Source: Phoronis australis (lineage: Eukaryota > Phoronida > Phoronidae). Taken from it: a stretch of 64,000 nt of DNA. The position numbers were made by a program, and so were the translations under genes. This document shows, one piece after another, positions 1 through 12,523 of this stretch. The notes beneath the pieces are model-generated. The model saw only the letters and a list, made by a program, of their open reading frames with translations. It made no database searches and was not told where the DNA came from. The stretch's first letter is position 1. The number at the start of each line of letters is the position of its first letter. The stretch covers positions 1,620 to 65,619 of the forward strand of contig NMRA01000621.1 of NCBI GenBank assembly GCA_002633005.1, read 5' to 3'.

Positions 1-477
1 AGTGCCATTGTATTGAACAATATTACACTCACATTACATGTTTTACTATTGTAGATTAATTGTAAACAGTGAAATTTAAAAAATGTAAAGAGACACCTAG
101 TGGCAAAAATGCAAACTAAGTCTGAATGTTACTAGGAAGTTATTCTGGCATTGTCTGGCAACAAAAATAACACAAAACACTTGAGACTGGGCAGAATTTG
201 TGCCTCAATGACTAAAACATTGACTAATGCTGTAAAATACAGCTTGTTTACATAATATACCAGAAATACGTTATAGTACAAAAACAATATAGTTGAATGA
301 TCTCTGTGAATGTGCACACAGACTGTATGAAAATAATAGATTATTCTGACAGCGTTTATCAAGCAGTATGAGACAAATACATGACAATGATCAAAGTATG
401 TACTTTCTATGACTTAATCAACAAATAAAATTATTTTTTAATACAAAAAAAACGAAATAACGGGGTTGGAGGTCTAT

Positions 478-819
478 TTAGGGTTGACTTGTCAAAGAAC
501 TATCCGATGTTATGCAGTCAATGTTGCTGATGTTACTACAGTTGTCACAGCTGCACATTTCTGTACAGTTTGGCCCAGCATTGTAGCACAAACTCAGTTT
601 CCCAAGACACATGTTCTTTTTGCACTTGCAGCGTTCATCGTTTAGTACTGTCAATGGAGATGCGGACATTGCCATACATTTTAACTGCAAAGCTCCACCG
701 CCAAGGAGCCACCTATGGTCGATTAGAGAGGGTACACCACCGCACACTGGTGATTGGCCCGCAGGCAATGAAGGGTCAAACACTAAGTCCTTGTTAGGAG
801 GCGGGCAGGATTTGGGCAA
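478..819 (-). pseudogene. CXC-like cysteine-rich ORF remnant, probably transposon-derived
   Basis: 113 codons open after an in-frame stop at 829-831, with no ATG (the first codon is TTG). The C-terminal half holds CKCKKNMC, then cysteines through LCYNAGPNCTEMCSCDNCSN. This CxC...CxxC layout is a zinc-binding type I associate with tesmin/CXC-like modules in many uncharacterised, often transposon-linked invertebrate proteins. The N-terminal half (KSCPPPNKDLVFDPSLPAG) is proline-rich. The lack of a start and of flanking exons suggests a relic. The family link is by motif resemblance only. Confidence 0.4.
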
Positions 820-2501
820 ACGTTTGATTCAAAATATGTTATAATGGGCTGTGTTAATTAGAGTCAGCAAGTGAATTATTGAACACTAGCCTCAATTCAC
901 TTTTGTATCTCTTAGTAGGAAACAAACTACAACAGTGAGTAGCTTCAACAATATTTCTTAAGATTGCCTGTCCAAATAACTTCATGCACACCACGGCCAC
1001 TTGGGCATGTTGTTTGCAACCATCTACTCTATTTAACCTTCTCAAAAATTTTTGACTTAAAGTGCTTTAAAATTACACCCACAGTATAACGCCATAGGAT
1101 TATCCCTTCGCGCAAGCAGTGTCGATGTGGCAACTGAATGGAGTGTTCGAAAAACAGGATTGCAGGAGTATTTGTTTAAACTGGGAACAAATGAAAACAT
1201 TAACGACCTCCTCAGAGGCATCTCTCTACGCGGTACTTCTAAACTTATAGGAACATAATTTGCTGAAAAGCATCCCGCATATGGAGTACCTATGGTATGA
1301 TCACCGTCTCTACTGGGTCAGCGGTATTGCCTAAGGCCTAGGCAGCCAAGGGGATGAACAAGTTAAAAAAACAACTGGTGATAATACTGAAACACACATG
1401 GAAAACACCAAGATATACCTTTCGAAAACACGTACCTGTTTTTCAAAGCTATACTTCTTTCTCTTTCTTGAAATATAGTCCATAATATACTTTTCCTGCT
1501 AACAAATGATGCACTCATGTTTCATAATGTTCCTATCTTATTCAGGTTAATTGGGTGTTTCAGATTTTAGAAGTATAATTGATTTTCTTGGGAAATCTTG
1601 GATAACATCTGTATCACTTTCAGTAACTTCAGCTTTAGTACTACTGTTGGTGGCTTGAAACGTTGCTATGCCGCTCTATTTCCTTTCAATTTTTTGGTCT
1701 GACACTTGGTCTTCTAGTCTACAGCACTCAGCAGTATACTGTGTGTAGGCTATACCAGTACATGCAGCTGTTTTCTGCACAAACGTTTGTGACACCTCTT
1801 CTTCTTTTTGACCTACTGATCTACAGAGTTCCAAAGTCCATCAGCTTTCGTCAGAAAGGTTTCCTAAGCTTCTTTAGGCTCTGGCATCACAATTTTGTGC
1901 TGTTTGATAAACCTTGAATTATACAGGCATCACACTCCATGGGAGCAGCCATATTGAAGTAACTAAGCACAACAATACAATCTGGCTCTCTGATTGGTCA
2001 GTTCAATAGAAAATCGCCACCAAGTGGCAGGAATGTGCATAATATTTTGTGCAACAAAACACCTTTTTTAAAAAAATGTGCAAGTGTAGACGTGGGGACT
2101 TTTTGTAATTTGATTTATAGGTATATTATCTAGCCACATAGAAAAAACTAAGTTGCCCCCCCCCCAAAGTACTCAAAAGGATGAACGCTATGAGATCTGG
2201 CCCACCGACTATATCTGTGACAAGCCAGGATGTGGTGTCAGGTCTTAAACAATACCGAATCGCCTGTTTTTTTTGCATCCCCAGAAACCACATCTTATTT
2301 GTGAGTGATTGGAAAAAGACGTCACTACCCGGAATTCGACGAACCTCAACAAAACACTGCATTAAGATACTGAACAATCCAACCATTTCTGAGGTGCGCT
2401 AATAACCATAATCTCCCCTGCAACAAAGCAGAGATTTTGAGATAAGTCGATTATACGATATCGAAAGAATACCATGCAAGCATAAAACAAAATACGACAG
2501 C

Positions 2502-2650
2502 AGCTGAGGTGCGTGCTCAAGTATATGTTAATGACGTGAGTAGCTGAGGTGCGTGCTCAAGTATATGTTAATGAGGTGAGTAGCTGAGGTGCGTGCTCAA
2601 GTATATGTTAATGAGGTGCTCAAGTATATGTTAATGAGGTGAGTAGCTGT
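2502..2650. repeat. 40-bp tandem repeat, three copies plus a partial
   Basis: Unit begins agctgaggtgcgtgctcaag and continues tatatgttaatgacgtgagt; the last copy is followed by an extra partial unit (gtgctcaagtatatgttaatg). Confidence 0.9.
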
Positions 2651-3096
2651 AATGATATCGAATTCAAGAATAATTTATTTTCCGATAAATTAACTGGAAT
2701 TGCAGCTGGCGATACAGGGAGTTTGGCTGTAACTTTTGCCACTTGTAGATATTGATGACATTGTTTGTCTGATTTTTTTCACAAAACGATTACTGATGAA
2801 ATGCATTACGTTGTATGAAGCATAACAGTAAAACCCAAAATATCCAAAATAATTTTGAGTTCGATTTCGTGTTCAAAGATGAGACCCCGGGGACTGGTCA
2901 TTATTATTAACGTTGTAAAATAAACATGACGGTTTTTTGATATTGTTGAAGGTAAACGCACATGGGTTACAGTGTCTCCTAGGAACCTAAAGCATCAATG
3001 TCGGATTCCTTGAGCTTGGCAAACTCAAAGAGGTAATATACACCAGAGTTCTGTGATGGATGTGAACATTCGTTTTAGACAACTTACAGCTTTTAA

Positions 3097-3210
3097 ATTG
3101 ACTTCAACTTGTTCCATATTAAGATGAGAAGCAATTGACTTCAACTTGTTCCATATTAAGATGAGAAGCAACTGACTTCAACTTGTTCCATACTCAAATG
3201 AGAGGCAATT
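3097..3210. repeat. 37-bp tandem repeat, three copies
   Basis: Unit attgacttcaacttgttcca followed by tattaagatgagaagca; the third copy has diverged (actcaaatgagaggca) and grades into a dispersed repeat. Confidence 0.9.
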
Positions 3211-3849
3211 TCTGGGTTTGCAAAGAACAATCACTTCGTTACTTCTCGAGATCTTGTTTGGTGCATGAAATGACACGAGACCAGCCAATTTGTAATGTCT
3301 GGTCTCAAGCACTAACCAACCAAGTGATTAGAAATTAAATGGTAGTTCAATAAAATGCGATTATTTCCACTCAGAAAAGTCACCTTTGAAATCAGTACTG
3401 CCCGCAGACTGAGTTGACTCCGACTCGGCTGGACTCGACAAAGACGCTGGTGTGTGAGAGTTGAGTTCGTACGGCTTCAAACGCGCTAGGTCTGCCAAAA
3501 TGGCGAGACTTAACTCATTATCTGTTTCACCTATGGCATGAGTGTCGTCTTCACCTCCATCTCCGTACCTGTATTAATCATAAAACTCAACCTTGCCGCT
3601 CTCCAAGACTTCGTGACTTACAAAATCATAGACAGTGCCACCGCCTTTATTTAGCAGAGGCGGTGGCACTACTATCCGCCATTGCATATATGTTGTCAAC
3701 TGCTCACCGCTTTCCATTGATGACATCACGTGGCGGGAAACAAAATACGTAACTTGTTATGCATGGTTTATACTTCAAGAAATGCAAGCATCTTTTTAGG
3801 GACTCTTTAATAGAAGTGGTAATGAAAATCCATAGGCTTCTCGGGGTAG

Positions 3850-3988
3850 AGTTCAATAACGGTAGGACTTGCGCTAGGACGTCGCTAAAATCTACCGAAA
3901 ATCACGTGTCCTCGCTTGAATACATGGCAATATCTCATTTAATCTCGCCGAGTCTCGCTTCTTATTGAAGTCCTACCGTTATTGAACT
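3850..3988. mobile_element. MITE, family M1, with perfect 20-bp TIRs
   Basis: 139 bp bounded by agttcaataacggtaggact and its exact reverse complement. The interior has the family core ctaaaatctaccgaaaatca, cgtgtcctc, then atggcaatatctcatttaatctcg. Related copies are at 28891, 55790, 59127 and 62801. Confidence 0.85.
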
Positions 3989-6233
3989 TTACCTGGCAAT
4001 AGAATAAAGTTGTAAGAATTGAAAAGTGATAGAAAAAGGCTTCACGTCGTGTTTTTTGGATTTCGCACACCATGTGTACCATGTACAAGTATCAAGAGTG
4101 ATTAGTGCGCATGCGCGACGTCGAGAGCGGTGAAATTTAAAAGCTATGGCAGTTAAGTGTAAACACTGCTTCAAGTTGAATAAACTTGTCTCCCGCTTGA
4201 TGATCAAAAATTTCAAAATGAAAATGAAGCAATGAAATTAGGCTTGATTTGATGAGTACAACACTCGATCAAAACTCACTTAAGCAGACAGCCGGAAATT
4301 CACAGTGCAAACTCTCTCGGCTAATAATACAATACATAGTCATGTGAGGAAGCCGGAATTCCAGAGGTAGATTTCAATGATAAAATCAAGCCCACGACTT
4401 TTTCGTGTCTGGTCTTACCGTCACGCTTGCACAAGCGTTTTCACACAGTAACTGTAGTCACCAAGCTTTTTAGTTTTATTTAAACTTCGTTTTTGGTGTG
4501 CCTGCTATGGACGGAGATCAAATAAATTGTTTGAGTTTACAAGTAAGCAAAAATATTATATTGATCATGTGCACAATGGAAAAGGCAACAATATGCTTCT
4601 GTGTGACGTGTATATGTGTATAAAAACCAACATCACAGATTTTTCATACTTAGCACTTGAGTTTGGTTTGGTGAGATGTAGAAAAATATCGCTTTAAAGA
4701 ATTTTCATCCATTATTTCTCTTTTTATCACCTGACCTCCATTTTGCAGCAAAATTTGGTTGGCGAAGTAAACATATTTAAATGCATCTTCCTAATATTCA
4801 CGGTAAGTCGATAACAAACGAATGATACGTTCTGAAAGGGCTATGATTGAATAATTCAATGACATAACTTTCAAAATTCATTTCTAAACTTGTATGCTTT
4901 GATTTTGTGCGGCCAAAACGGCTATTTTGAAGGATTTCACTGAAGCCATTTTCGACCAACTTTAGCACCCTGTTGCAGCCATGTTGCATCTTTCCAAAAA
5001 CTGACCTTTTAATAATTTGTTCAGTCATTCCTAACCTCTTCATAATCTAAAATAAAAATCTTGTCTCTCCCGTAGTTTTGGCTTACGAAACATTACACGA
5101 ACAGCACTTGGTCCTATTTGCTTGTTCTCAGTTGCCTCAACTACCAATAGGAGACTTTTGGAACATGTAATTAGCTTACAAAAACACCACGTAAATAACT
5201 TGTATCGTGGAGAAAAATCAGCCAGCATTGCTAATTACTATACCCTGAAAACCACACTGATGATTATTGTTTATTACAAAAAGTTGTGTACATAAATCAT
5301 CACTGGAGTGCGTGATTCGTCTCTATGGCGTCGGTGGTTGTGTCCATGGAGACTATGGACGCGACAAGATGCCGAATCTGCCTTGCTCTCGTTTTTTTTA
5401 TCTTCGTTGTGAGAGTCACTGGCATAGGAAGCTGGTGGGGGCACCCAAGGGGGCTGTGTCCCTCTGTCCAGTGCATAAAAATCGTTAGCTCTGTCAAATC
5501 TCACTGCAATATCCCCGCAAGTTACTTCAAATTTTAGTCTCCGGTTGTCGCTAGAAAAAAGTGGCGTTTGCACCTCCCCCGGTCACCTCCAATCATAGAA
5601 TATTTCTGATAGTGCTTTAGCGGCGAAAATAGGGGTTATTGAGTGCACAAAAATGTGGAATTTAGATTTTTGTTAGGATACCTTTCCATGTACAAAAATG
5701 AAGTTGTTTTGAATGTTGACGTGTAGACAGATTTTTGAAAATCTACAGGTTTTTATATGGACTGCCTCTTAAAGCGCTTCAATTCAAACGTTTTGCTTCA
5801 CATGACCAATTAAAAACGTGTTTTAAAACTTAAAGTTTGTGAAACGCTTGAAAATCGCCGTTTAAAAGCAAACTTACAACTTCTGCTTAAAACGTTCCTA
5901 ACACGTTATAAAATGCTCGTGCAATAGACATTTAAAAAAATCAAGTGTGTTTAAATAACTTTATTTAGCAATTTATTTCCACTTCACAGCATGTGATAAC
6001 GAAGCAAGCTACTTCTTGATATGTAGCTTTATGAGACATATAAGAAAGTCAAAACAATCAAAAAGTCTATGGCATGTAAACGGATTTAAAATAATCGAGC
6101 GGACTTATAGCTTTCTTTGCGATTTGTCGTTCGTTCTGTACTAACTCGATCTTTCCGTGTCACCTCAAGGAATTTGGTGGAATCTGCGAACTGAAAAAGT
6201 AGGATACAATACGATCTGAGGTAGAATTTAACA

Positions 6234-6532
6234 GATACGTAAGCACAAGTTGAAGATACGTAAGCACAAGTTGAAGATACGTAAGCACAAGTTGAAGATA
6301 CGTAAGTTCAAGTTGAAGATACGTAAGTACAAGTTGAAGATACGTAAGTACAAGTTGAAGATACGTAAGCACAAGTTGAAGATACGTAAGCACAAGTTGA
6401 AAATCCGTAAGTACATGTTGAAGATACGTAAGCACAAGTTGAAAATCCGTAAGTACAAGTTGAAGATACGTAAGCACAAGTTGAAGATACGTAAGCACAA
6501 GTTGAAGATACGTAAGCAAAAGTTGAAGTAAA
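6234..6532. repeat. 21-bp minisatellite, about 14 copies
   Basis: The unit is tacgtaagcacaagttgaag plus a, with variants at a few positions (cac/tac/ttc, gat/aat). Because 21 is a multiple of three, every frame free of stops stays open through the array: plus reads KIRKHKL repeats, minus reads VLTYLQL or CLRIFNL repeats. These are repeat artefacts, not genes. Confidence 0.95.
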
Positions 6533-7917
6533 ACTAGAAGCAGATGAGTGAGCAACCGTTGGAAGCAAAATCTGAAATAAACTATCACGTGATAGGGGAG
6601 GAAAAAGGTGTATTGTTAGTGCAGGATTGTGGGCGAGCAAAGTAGGTGAGTGTTCGGAGTCCCCTTCCGAGAGGAGCTCTTGATGTGTGAAAAGATACGC
6701 ATAGTGTAATTACAAAATGCAGAAAAGGTGCCAATTGAATTCACTGTTGAATTTCCTCTCAAGATAGACTCTTTCAACACTACCAAAAGGTGGAGCTGAA
6801 CGACAGCTGCTTCCATCATTGAGGCTCTCCTTCATTCAAAGACTTTTTGAGGTCGTGAGATCAGTTTTGGGTTTTGTAAATTTCCTCTACTTTCAGTCAA
6901 GACGATTCGTGTAATTTAATTGCGTTTTGAGGGAAAATCAAACTTTACAAACACTTAGAAAGAAGAACGGATGATAATGTCAATGTAGGGTGCACAATAA
7001 AATGAAAGAATACACTAGAATTGCAAGTAACAGGATCTACAATCTTAAACAACAGTAAAACAGTGACAGATGACGTCATCATCCGGTCCCTTATAGGAAA
7101 TAGAAAAATACCCCTCCGCCATGCTCCCCTTCAATATAAGCCGGGACTATTTATAGATTTAGGAACAGCATTCATACACAGAAATCGGTAGCTCTGCGTT
7201 GTCGAAAATAGTCCTTTTGAACTGAAAACTTTTAATAAAATTACTGAACGTATGGTAAACTTTCTGACATAAACGAATGTTGACAATACATGGTTAAAAA
7301 AGTAAGATTTGAGGTCACCATGATAAAAGTGCAACGACCTCCCAAAACATAAACTCGATAGTGGGTTTAATAGATGCGCAACATGCAAGTGAAGATGTGC
7401 TTTGATATCTTTGTTGGCAATTGATGGGTGCAGGTACAAACAAAAAATGTTTAAAAGTCACGATACAAACAAAAAGTATCTACCGTGGCTGCCGTAGTAT
7501 TGAAGCACACAGCTTCCGTAGCCTTCTTTATCCTGCCATGGTGTATGGTAACACAGGGGATTGTTCCCTGCCTCCACGTCCGAAGCTCCTGCGGTTAAGT
7601 CGAAAAAATATTAGACTATCTGAAATTGATCCTCTTATTATGACTGTGCTAGTTACCATTGGTACGAGACAACAAAACGAACGAGGGTGCATGCCTTTAG
7701 AGCCGGACAAATAATTGAAAATCATAACCAAGAAAACACTTAGATTTTTGACCAGTATCGGCAGGCAAAGGTGTATAAACTAGTCAGTGGCCTCTGCATA
7801 ACGACTTCCCCCGAATAATTCCGTTTCAATAGATTTCAATAAAAATATGCGAATCTTCTTTGTGACTCTACAAGCCTTCATAACGCTATAGCTAGCTACT
7901 TCTTCTCTGGTTCTTAC

Positions 7918-10900
7918 CATAGAAGCGACAGTCGTTATGTTTGTTACATGGCATATCGTTTTTACATTGGCCGCCGTAACACAGGTTCCGTCCATCCGAG
8001 GAGCAATCAGATCCGAGAATACAGTTGCGGTTTTGCACTTTCCCCATATATGGAAGGCGCTAGAAAAATAAACAAACAAATACTAATTCAAACAAAAACA
8101 ATGCACCTTTAAGGTTTCTTCCTGTCATGTCTAGAATGATGAATTATGGGAAATCATTATCTCTTTCACCATCTCTTGGTTGAAAATTTTGTCTTCTACA
8201 AAGACACTGTACAATTAAACGATATTTCCATTGATCTTTAAAATGTCAATCTCGTCTGTGGGTTATGCCAGGTCTTCTTTACAATAGACATTGTTATTGT
8301 GTTGTTCATCACTAACAACGACTATGAGCATTGCCGCGCTTCACGATTCTTCACCAAAAGTCAATGCTTCAAATAAGAACGAAAAACATTCAAAGATTTC
8401 AGTCCTGCATAATAATTCTGAATTGAAGTTAAGGCATCCACCGAGTCCTAGGTGCTTAGATTTTGCTTCATATGGTAGTTCAAATAAAGTCGGTTTGCCG
8501 AAGCCGAGAAAATGCCGATTTAACTGCGGGACAAGTGAAAATCTCAATCTTCGGTTCATTAATTTATTCGGTGAAAACTTGTTTTCGTTTAATATAACCT
8601 ACACATGCTTTAACCATGTTAGCTATTTCAACATTTACTTGTAATGTCAACTGAGTTTGTAGCGCGTAATTAACTTAATTATCATTAAAGCGTACCGTCC
8701 TCAGCTACGAGGTGGGACCAACTGTTACTGTTGTTTGGCCTACTGAAAAGTAGGTCAGAGTTCATTTTTATTAACATAGTCTGTAAACATCACTTGCCGT
8801 TAGATTTATACGAAACCAAGTAAGAAATGGATAACAACAATCGAGTCGGTAGTTAAAGCATGTCGATAGCGTGCGGTCGAAACAGCGAACTGTCAACTTA
8901 CGTATTGAATTAAGGAATTGGGGTGAGGATTTATCTGTTTTCAAAACTTGCTATGTTCATGACCACAGAGGCGGTAGACGCACAACTCCCTCAGGGTCAA
9001 AACTACGTTTTCTCTTTGTTTTCCCTGGCACCGTTTTATCTAGCCTTGGTACAAAGCTGTATATAAATATACAACTTTGCACCGATGCGGGTAAAAAAGT
9101 GGTAAGATAAAATCTGACACAAAATTAGCGTCATTAAAAACTACAGTCTTCCTTGAGTAATTTAAATTATTTAGCGGTGTTGGCAAAAATGGCGTTCTAC
9201 CGTTATTCTGCTGCTAAAGTTGTGGAGCTATCTTTAGCAACCGCTTTCGGCGCCATGAAATTTTGCGTCACCTATTGGCCAGTTTCTTTTTTCGCCGATT
9301 CTTCAATCAACTGTTGTCCTTTCACGAGGTTGCGTACACGTCACAACAAATTATCAGAACTGGTTTCACCTCATTAAAAGTTTTTAGAATTTTGTTACCG
9401 AAAAATCGAATTTCAGAAGAAATTTTGTTGCTTCCAAGCTATCATTATCTCCCGAGAGATGTCGCAAAAATTTAGGAAATGGCGTGTGCGCGTGACACGA
9501 GCGTACTGTTTTCAAAACGACGAAATACTTTTCATTGTTAGAAAAGGCAGAGAGTTACGCAAGAAAATGAAGTTTATTGCATTGTTTTTTCACTTAAACG
9601 GCTGTAACGGGCAAGGTGAGTGTCGGTTGACTCCCAGGTTTTGCATGCACACCGTCCGGTCTTTAGCTTTACATGTTGATACAAGTTTCACGGCGCGGTG
9701 GCGAGCAGAACTACCCTGGCTGTGTGCAATTTCGGGGTCTACGGAAGAAATACACGCAGTGGGACCTAGCTGTATTTTGACGACAGTCTTCATACAGCTA
9801 GCTGGCTGGCTACGTTTTGTCATAAGTACACCTCGTTGGCTCTAATATGGCGACTCGCTGACTGAAAGGACGGAAGGTACATATGAAGTTGCTCTGTACA
9901 TGGCGGGAGATTCGATTTGAGTGACCGCCCTGTAAACTTTGACCTCGGATAAGTAGTAAACAAATATTCACGCGGTTGTGCGATTCCAAGGTGGTTCTGC
10001 TAAATCTTTTTTCTCACTTCTCGGTATAAATTTTGTATTAAAGTTCCCGAGAATGAAGATATGGTATTTAGCTAGACGCATGTGAAGGATTGTACAAAAT
10101 GAACTATTTTATGAATAAGATTTGAGATACCCTTAAGGAGAGTAGTGATGTTGGTTTACGGTTGCGATTCAATAGTTTGTAGGCCTTCAGTGAATCGTAG
10201 CGGGAAATTAATTAATACGAGCAAGGTACCAACTGCTGAATAGGGAGAGAGTGGTTGCAATTTTCCACATCGGGCGACAATGATACTGGCTGCCTTGCGC
10301 CACTGCCACAGAGCCTCAAAAGATCTCGCAACATTGCACTTTTATCATTTGTTCATTTATGGTAACATTGATTCATGAGTAAACATAGATAAGTAAGTAA
10401 ACATAAAAAATGTCAAAAACGTTATCATAATAAGCCCCCATGTGCTATGTGCCATCTCATTAACATTTCTGTAAAACAGTCAATACAATTTTGCTTAACA
10501 ACATTTGTTTTGTAAGTTCTACATCGAGTTTTACACAATTTCCGAATAAGTTAAACAACGACAAATATTGGTTTGCCTGGGTGCTCTTTTCCTAAACTTT
10601 CTTATTTATTACAAACAGTAACACGTGATATTCATCTTCAACAAAACTCTCCTTACACAATCTTTCATTAACCTGAGTCCAAGCGAATCTACTCGTCTCA
10701 ATTTTCAAAGGTAGTGTGGCAGGCTAGAGTTGAATTTTACTAGGACTTTGCTACAAAAGCGAGATATTTAAGACATCATTTTTCGCAAGTGAAATCAACC
10801 ACCCATTGGGAACTCCTACTCAAATACTTGCAATCCATTTTCTCGAAAGACATCGCTTCGGTTGGCATCGCCAGGCAACTAGAGCGACGTCTTTCGTGAA

Positions 10901-11765
10901 AATGATTTGCAATCGCATCGCGTGAAACATGGACGTTTACTCGAAGCGTGCCGTTGAGACTGACTAGATTAGATATTCGAGTTCAAACGGCTATAAACTC
11001 AAGTTTAGTTGAGGAAACATTCTTTTCAGTTAGACTACTTATCGCTACAACACTGATGCTCATTCCAAGAAACAGACTTAATTTCATTCAAAGATTTGTC
11101 TCAACTTCCAAGCTTTGAAACTTAGTCAACATTAAGTCGAAACTTAAGTCAAAAACTTAAGTCAAACTTGGTTTCTTTTTCTTGAAATGGACTAACTTCG
11201 TATCTTAAAAGTGACTAAAATTTAAGAATTGTGTTAGCTAAGTCAGTTATCTTGGAACGGGCCCCGGTCTCAATCTGACAACTACTTCTCATCTGAATAA
11301 GAAACTTACTTATTCGGATGAGATGTAGTTTTGGTCTTATGAAAAACTGTCAGTTCATCATTGCTCGAGACAATGATTGGCGAATAAAATGACACGCGGG
11401 AACCAATCAAGCTGTGGAACATTTTCTCAAGAAAGAACGAATTCTCAGTTATTTCGCAGCTATTTTGATTGAGAAACAATTTGAGGCTAATTTTATAATG
11501 ACAAGTAATCTAAGTCAAAATTTGTTTTTGTGACGAAATTTATAGCAGCTTAATGTTAAGTGGTTGCAAGCCAAGCTGTGAAGATGAGCACAACAATGTA
11601 AACACCAAAACTTAAACAATTATGAAATGTACAACTTAGAGAAAATATTATTACCCCTAGTGGATGTGGAACGGTAACGATCCCGTGGACTTGTACAATG
11701 GGTCGGTGGGCTTGTACCAAATCGAAGACGACTGCAGCTGCTATGGCGACGATTACCGCTTTCAT
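7918..11765 (-). CDS. Small secreted cysteine-rich protein (minus paralogue), 3' end unresolved
   Basis: Exon 1 (11765-11655) encodes MKAVIVAIAAAVVFDLVQAH, a signal peptide, then a short proline- and valine-rich stretch, ending in phase 0 at GGG|gtaata. Exon 2 (8059-7918) follows a strong acceptor (tttatttttctag) in phase 0. It has six cysteines spaced C-x5-C-x7-C-x4-C-x5-C-x5-C with YGG after the third, PCNKHNDC and RFYG, ending phase 1 at TATG|gtaaga. Spacing, the CNKxNDCxFYG block and the donor position all match the plus gene at 14170-16139, so they are paralogues in divergent orientation. The first intron (3.6 kb) joins exons by phase only, so exon 1 could belong to another copy. A short terminal exon is needed; candidates starting with phase-1 acceptors lie at 7043 and 6571. 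Secretion is inferred; function is unknown. Confidence 0.6.
9821..10140. repeat. 320-bp dispersed repeat, copy 1
   Basis: Begins cataagtacacctcgttggc and shares aagttgctctgtac, gataagtagtaaacaaatat and cacgcggttgtg with 35999-36320 over its whole length, with scattered substitutions. No ends or coding content recognised. It lies in the long first intron proposed for the minus cysteine-rich gene. Confidence 0.85.
11276..11335. repeat. Hairpin with about 22-bp arms inside a dispersed repeat
   Basis: aactacttctcatctgaata and ag face cttattcggatgagatgtag and tt. It sits at the start of a repeat (to about 11545) related to 3190-3350, 25280-25505 and 35340-35470, which share taaaatgacacg and gaacaatttgaagc-like phrases. 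Confidence 0.65.
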
Positions 11766-11815
11766 GATATCACGTCCAGAAAACGACACGGAGTGTTTCC
11801 CCAGAAAAGCATAGT

Positions 11816-11825
11816 CCTTTTTATG
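11816..11825 (-). promoter_or_regulatory. TATA-like box of the minus cysteine-rich gene
   Basis: CATAAAAAGG on the minus strand, about 50 nt upstream of the ATG at 11765. This mirrors the TATA box of the divergent paralogue. Confidence 0.4.
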
Positions 11826-12411
11826 CTAAAATACGTGACACCGTTTGGGTCTTAATATTGGCAATTGGAGATAATATGCGCGAACATTCAATTCACTTAA
11901 TTCTCACTAACACTCTGTCATTTTAAGCAAACCATTTTGCATGTAGGTTGTTCGACATCATGTCAGTCAAAGTCAAAGTTCCGCCCACAGAAAAAATGCC
12001 TTTGGGTACAGAGAAAAGTAAAAGTCTCCTGTACCAATTGCATCGTGATAGTTCATGTAGCCAGATAACGAAATTGGGTTCTGTTTAAAATGTAACCTAC
12101 GCATTTGCTCTTCTACAATTTACTTGCGTCTTGAATTTCTCCAAGGTGTCACGAATTTTTCCAATTGTCCTCCACGTCTATTCTTATGGTCGTCACTGGT
12201 GGACATCATCACATGCATTGGGGAGGTACACAGTACGCTTTTAACATATCCACCACGCACACATGCGACAACCAAGGTTTAAAGGACTCCATTGATGGAA
12301 CTGCTGTAAGAGAGACCGGTCTTTTATTGAAAAAGATTGTAGCTCCTGGCGTGAATGTGTTTGATGGAATGGTCCTTTTTCTAGTTTGTACTGTAGTGTT
12401 GACTGGTCATT

Positions 12412-12523
12412 CCTAAAATTCTGCCAGATTTCATTTGGCAGTTCTGGGGTGCGAATGTCAGACGGCAAAATCCGATTAATACTCTGCCCTGCCCCCCTCC
12501 CTATTCAAAATCCTAGATCCGCC
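12412..12523. mobile_element. Right-end fragment of the GGCGGATTTA element family
   Basis: Body tttcatttggcagttctggg and ctctgccctgccccc match 27232-27356; ends tcctagatccgcc. Confidence 0.65.

Noticed and set aside
1080-1260. Start-less plus frame of about 60 codons
   Set aside because: No start, no splice sites with support and no recognisable similarity.
5274-5573. 99-codon minus ORF with RLKFEVTCGDIAVRFD
   Set aside because: Plausible as a terminal exon by composition, but the only acceptor (ccgggggag) lacks a pyrimidine tract and no partner exons were seen.
6160-6640. ORFs of 90-142 codons with 7-residue repeats
   Set aside because: Product of the 21-bp minisatellite being a multiple of three; open on both strands.
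9590-9789. Cysteine-containing minus frame considered as an exon of the minus cysteine-rich gene
   Set aside because: Phase fits, but the acceptor has no pyrimidine tract. The exon at 7918-8059, with paralogous cysteine spacing and a strong acceptor, explains the gene better.
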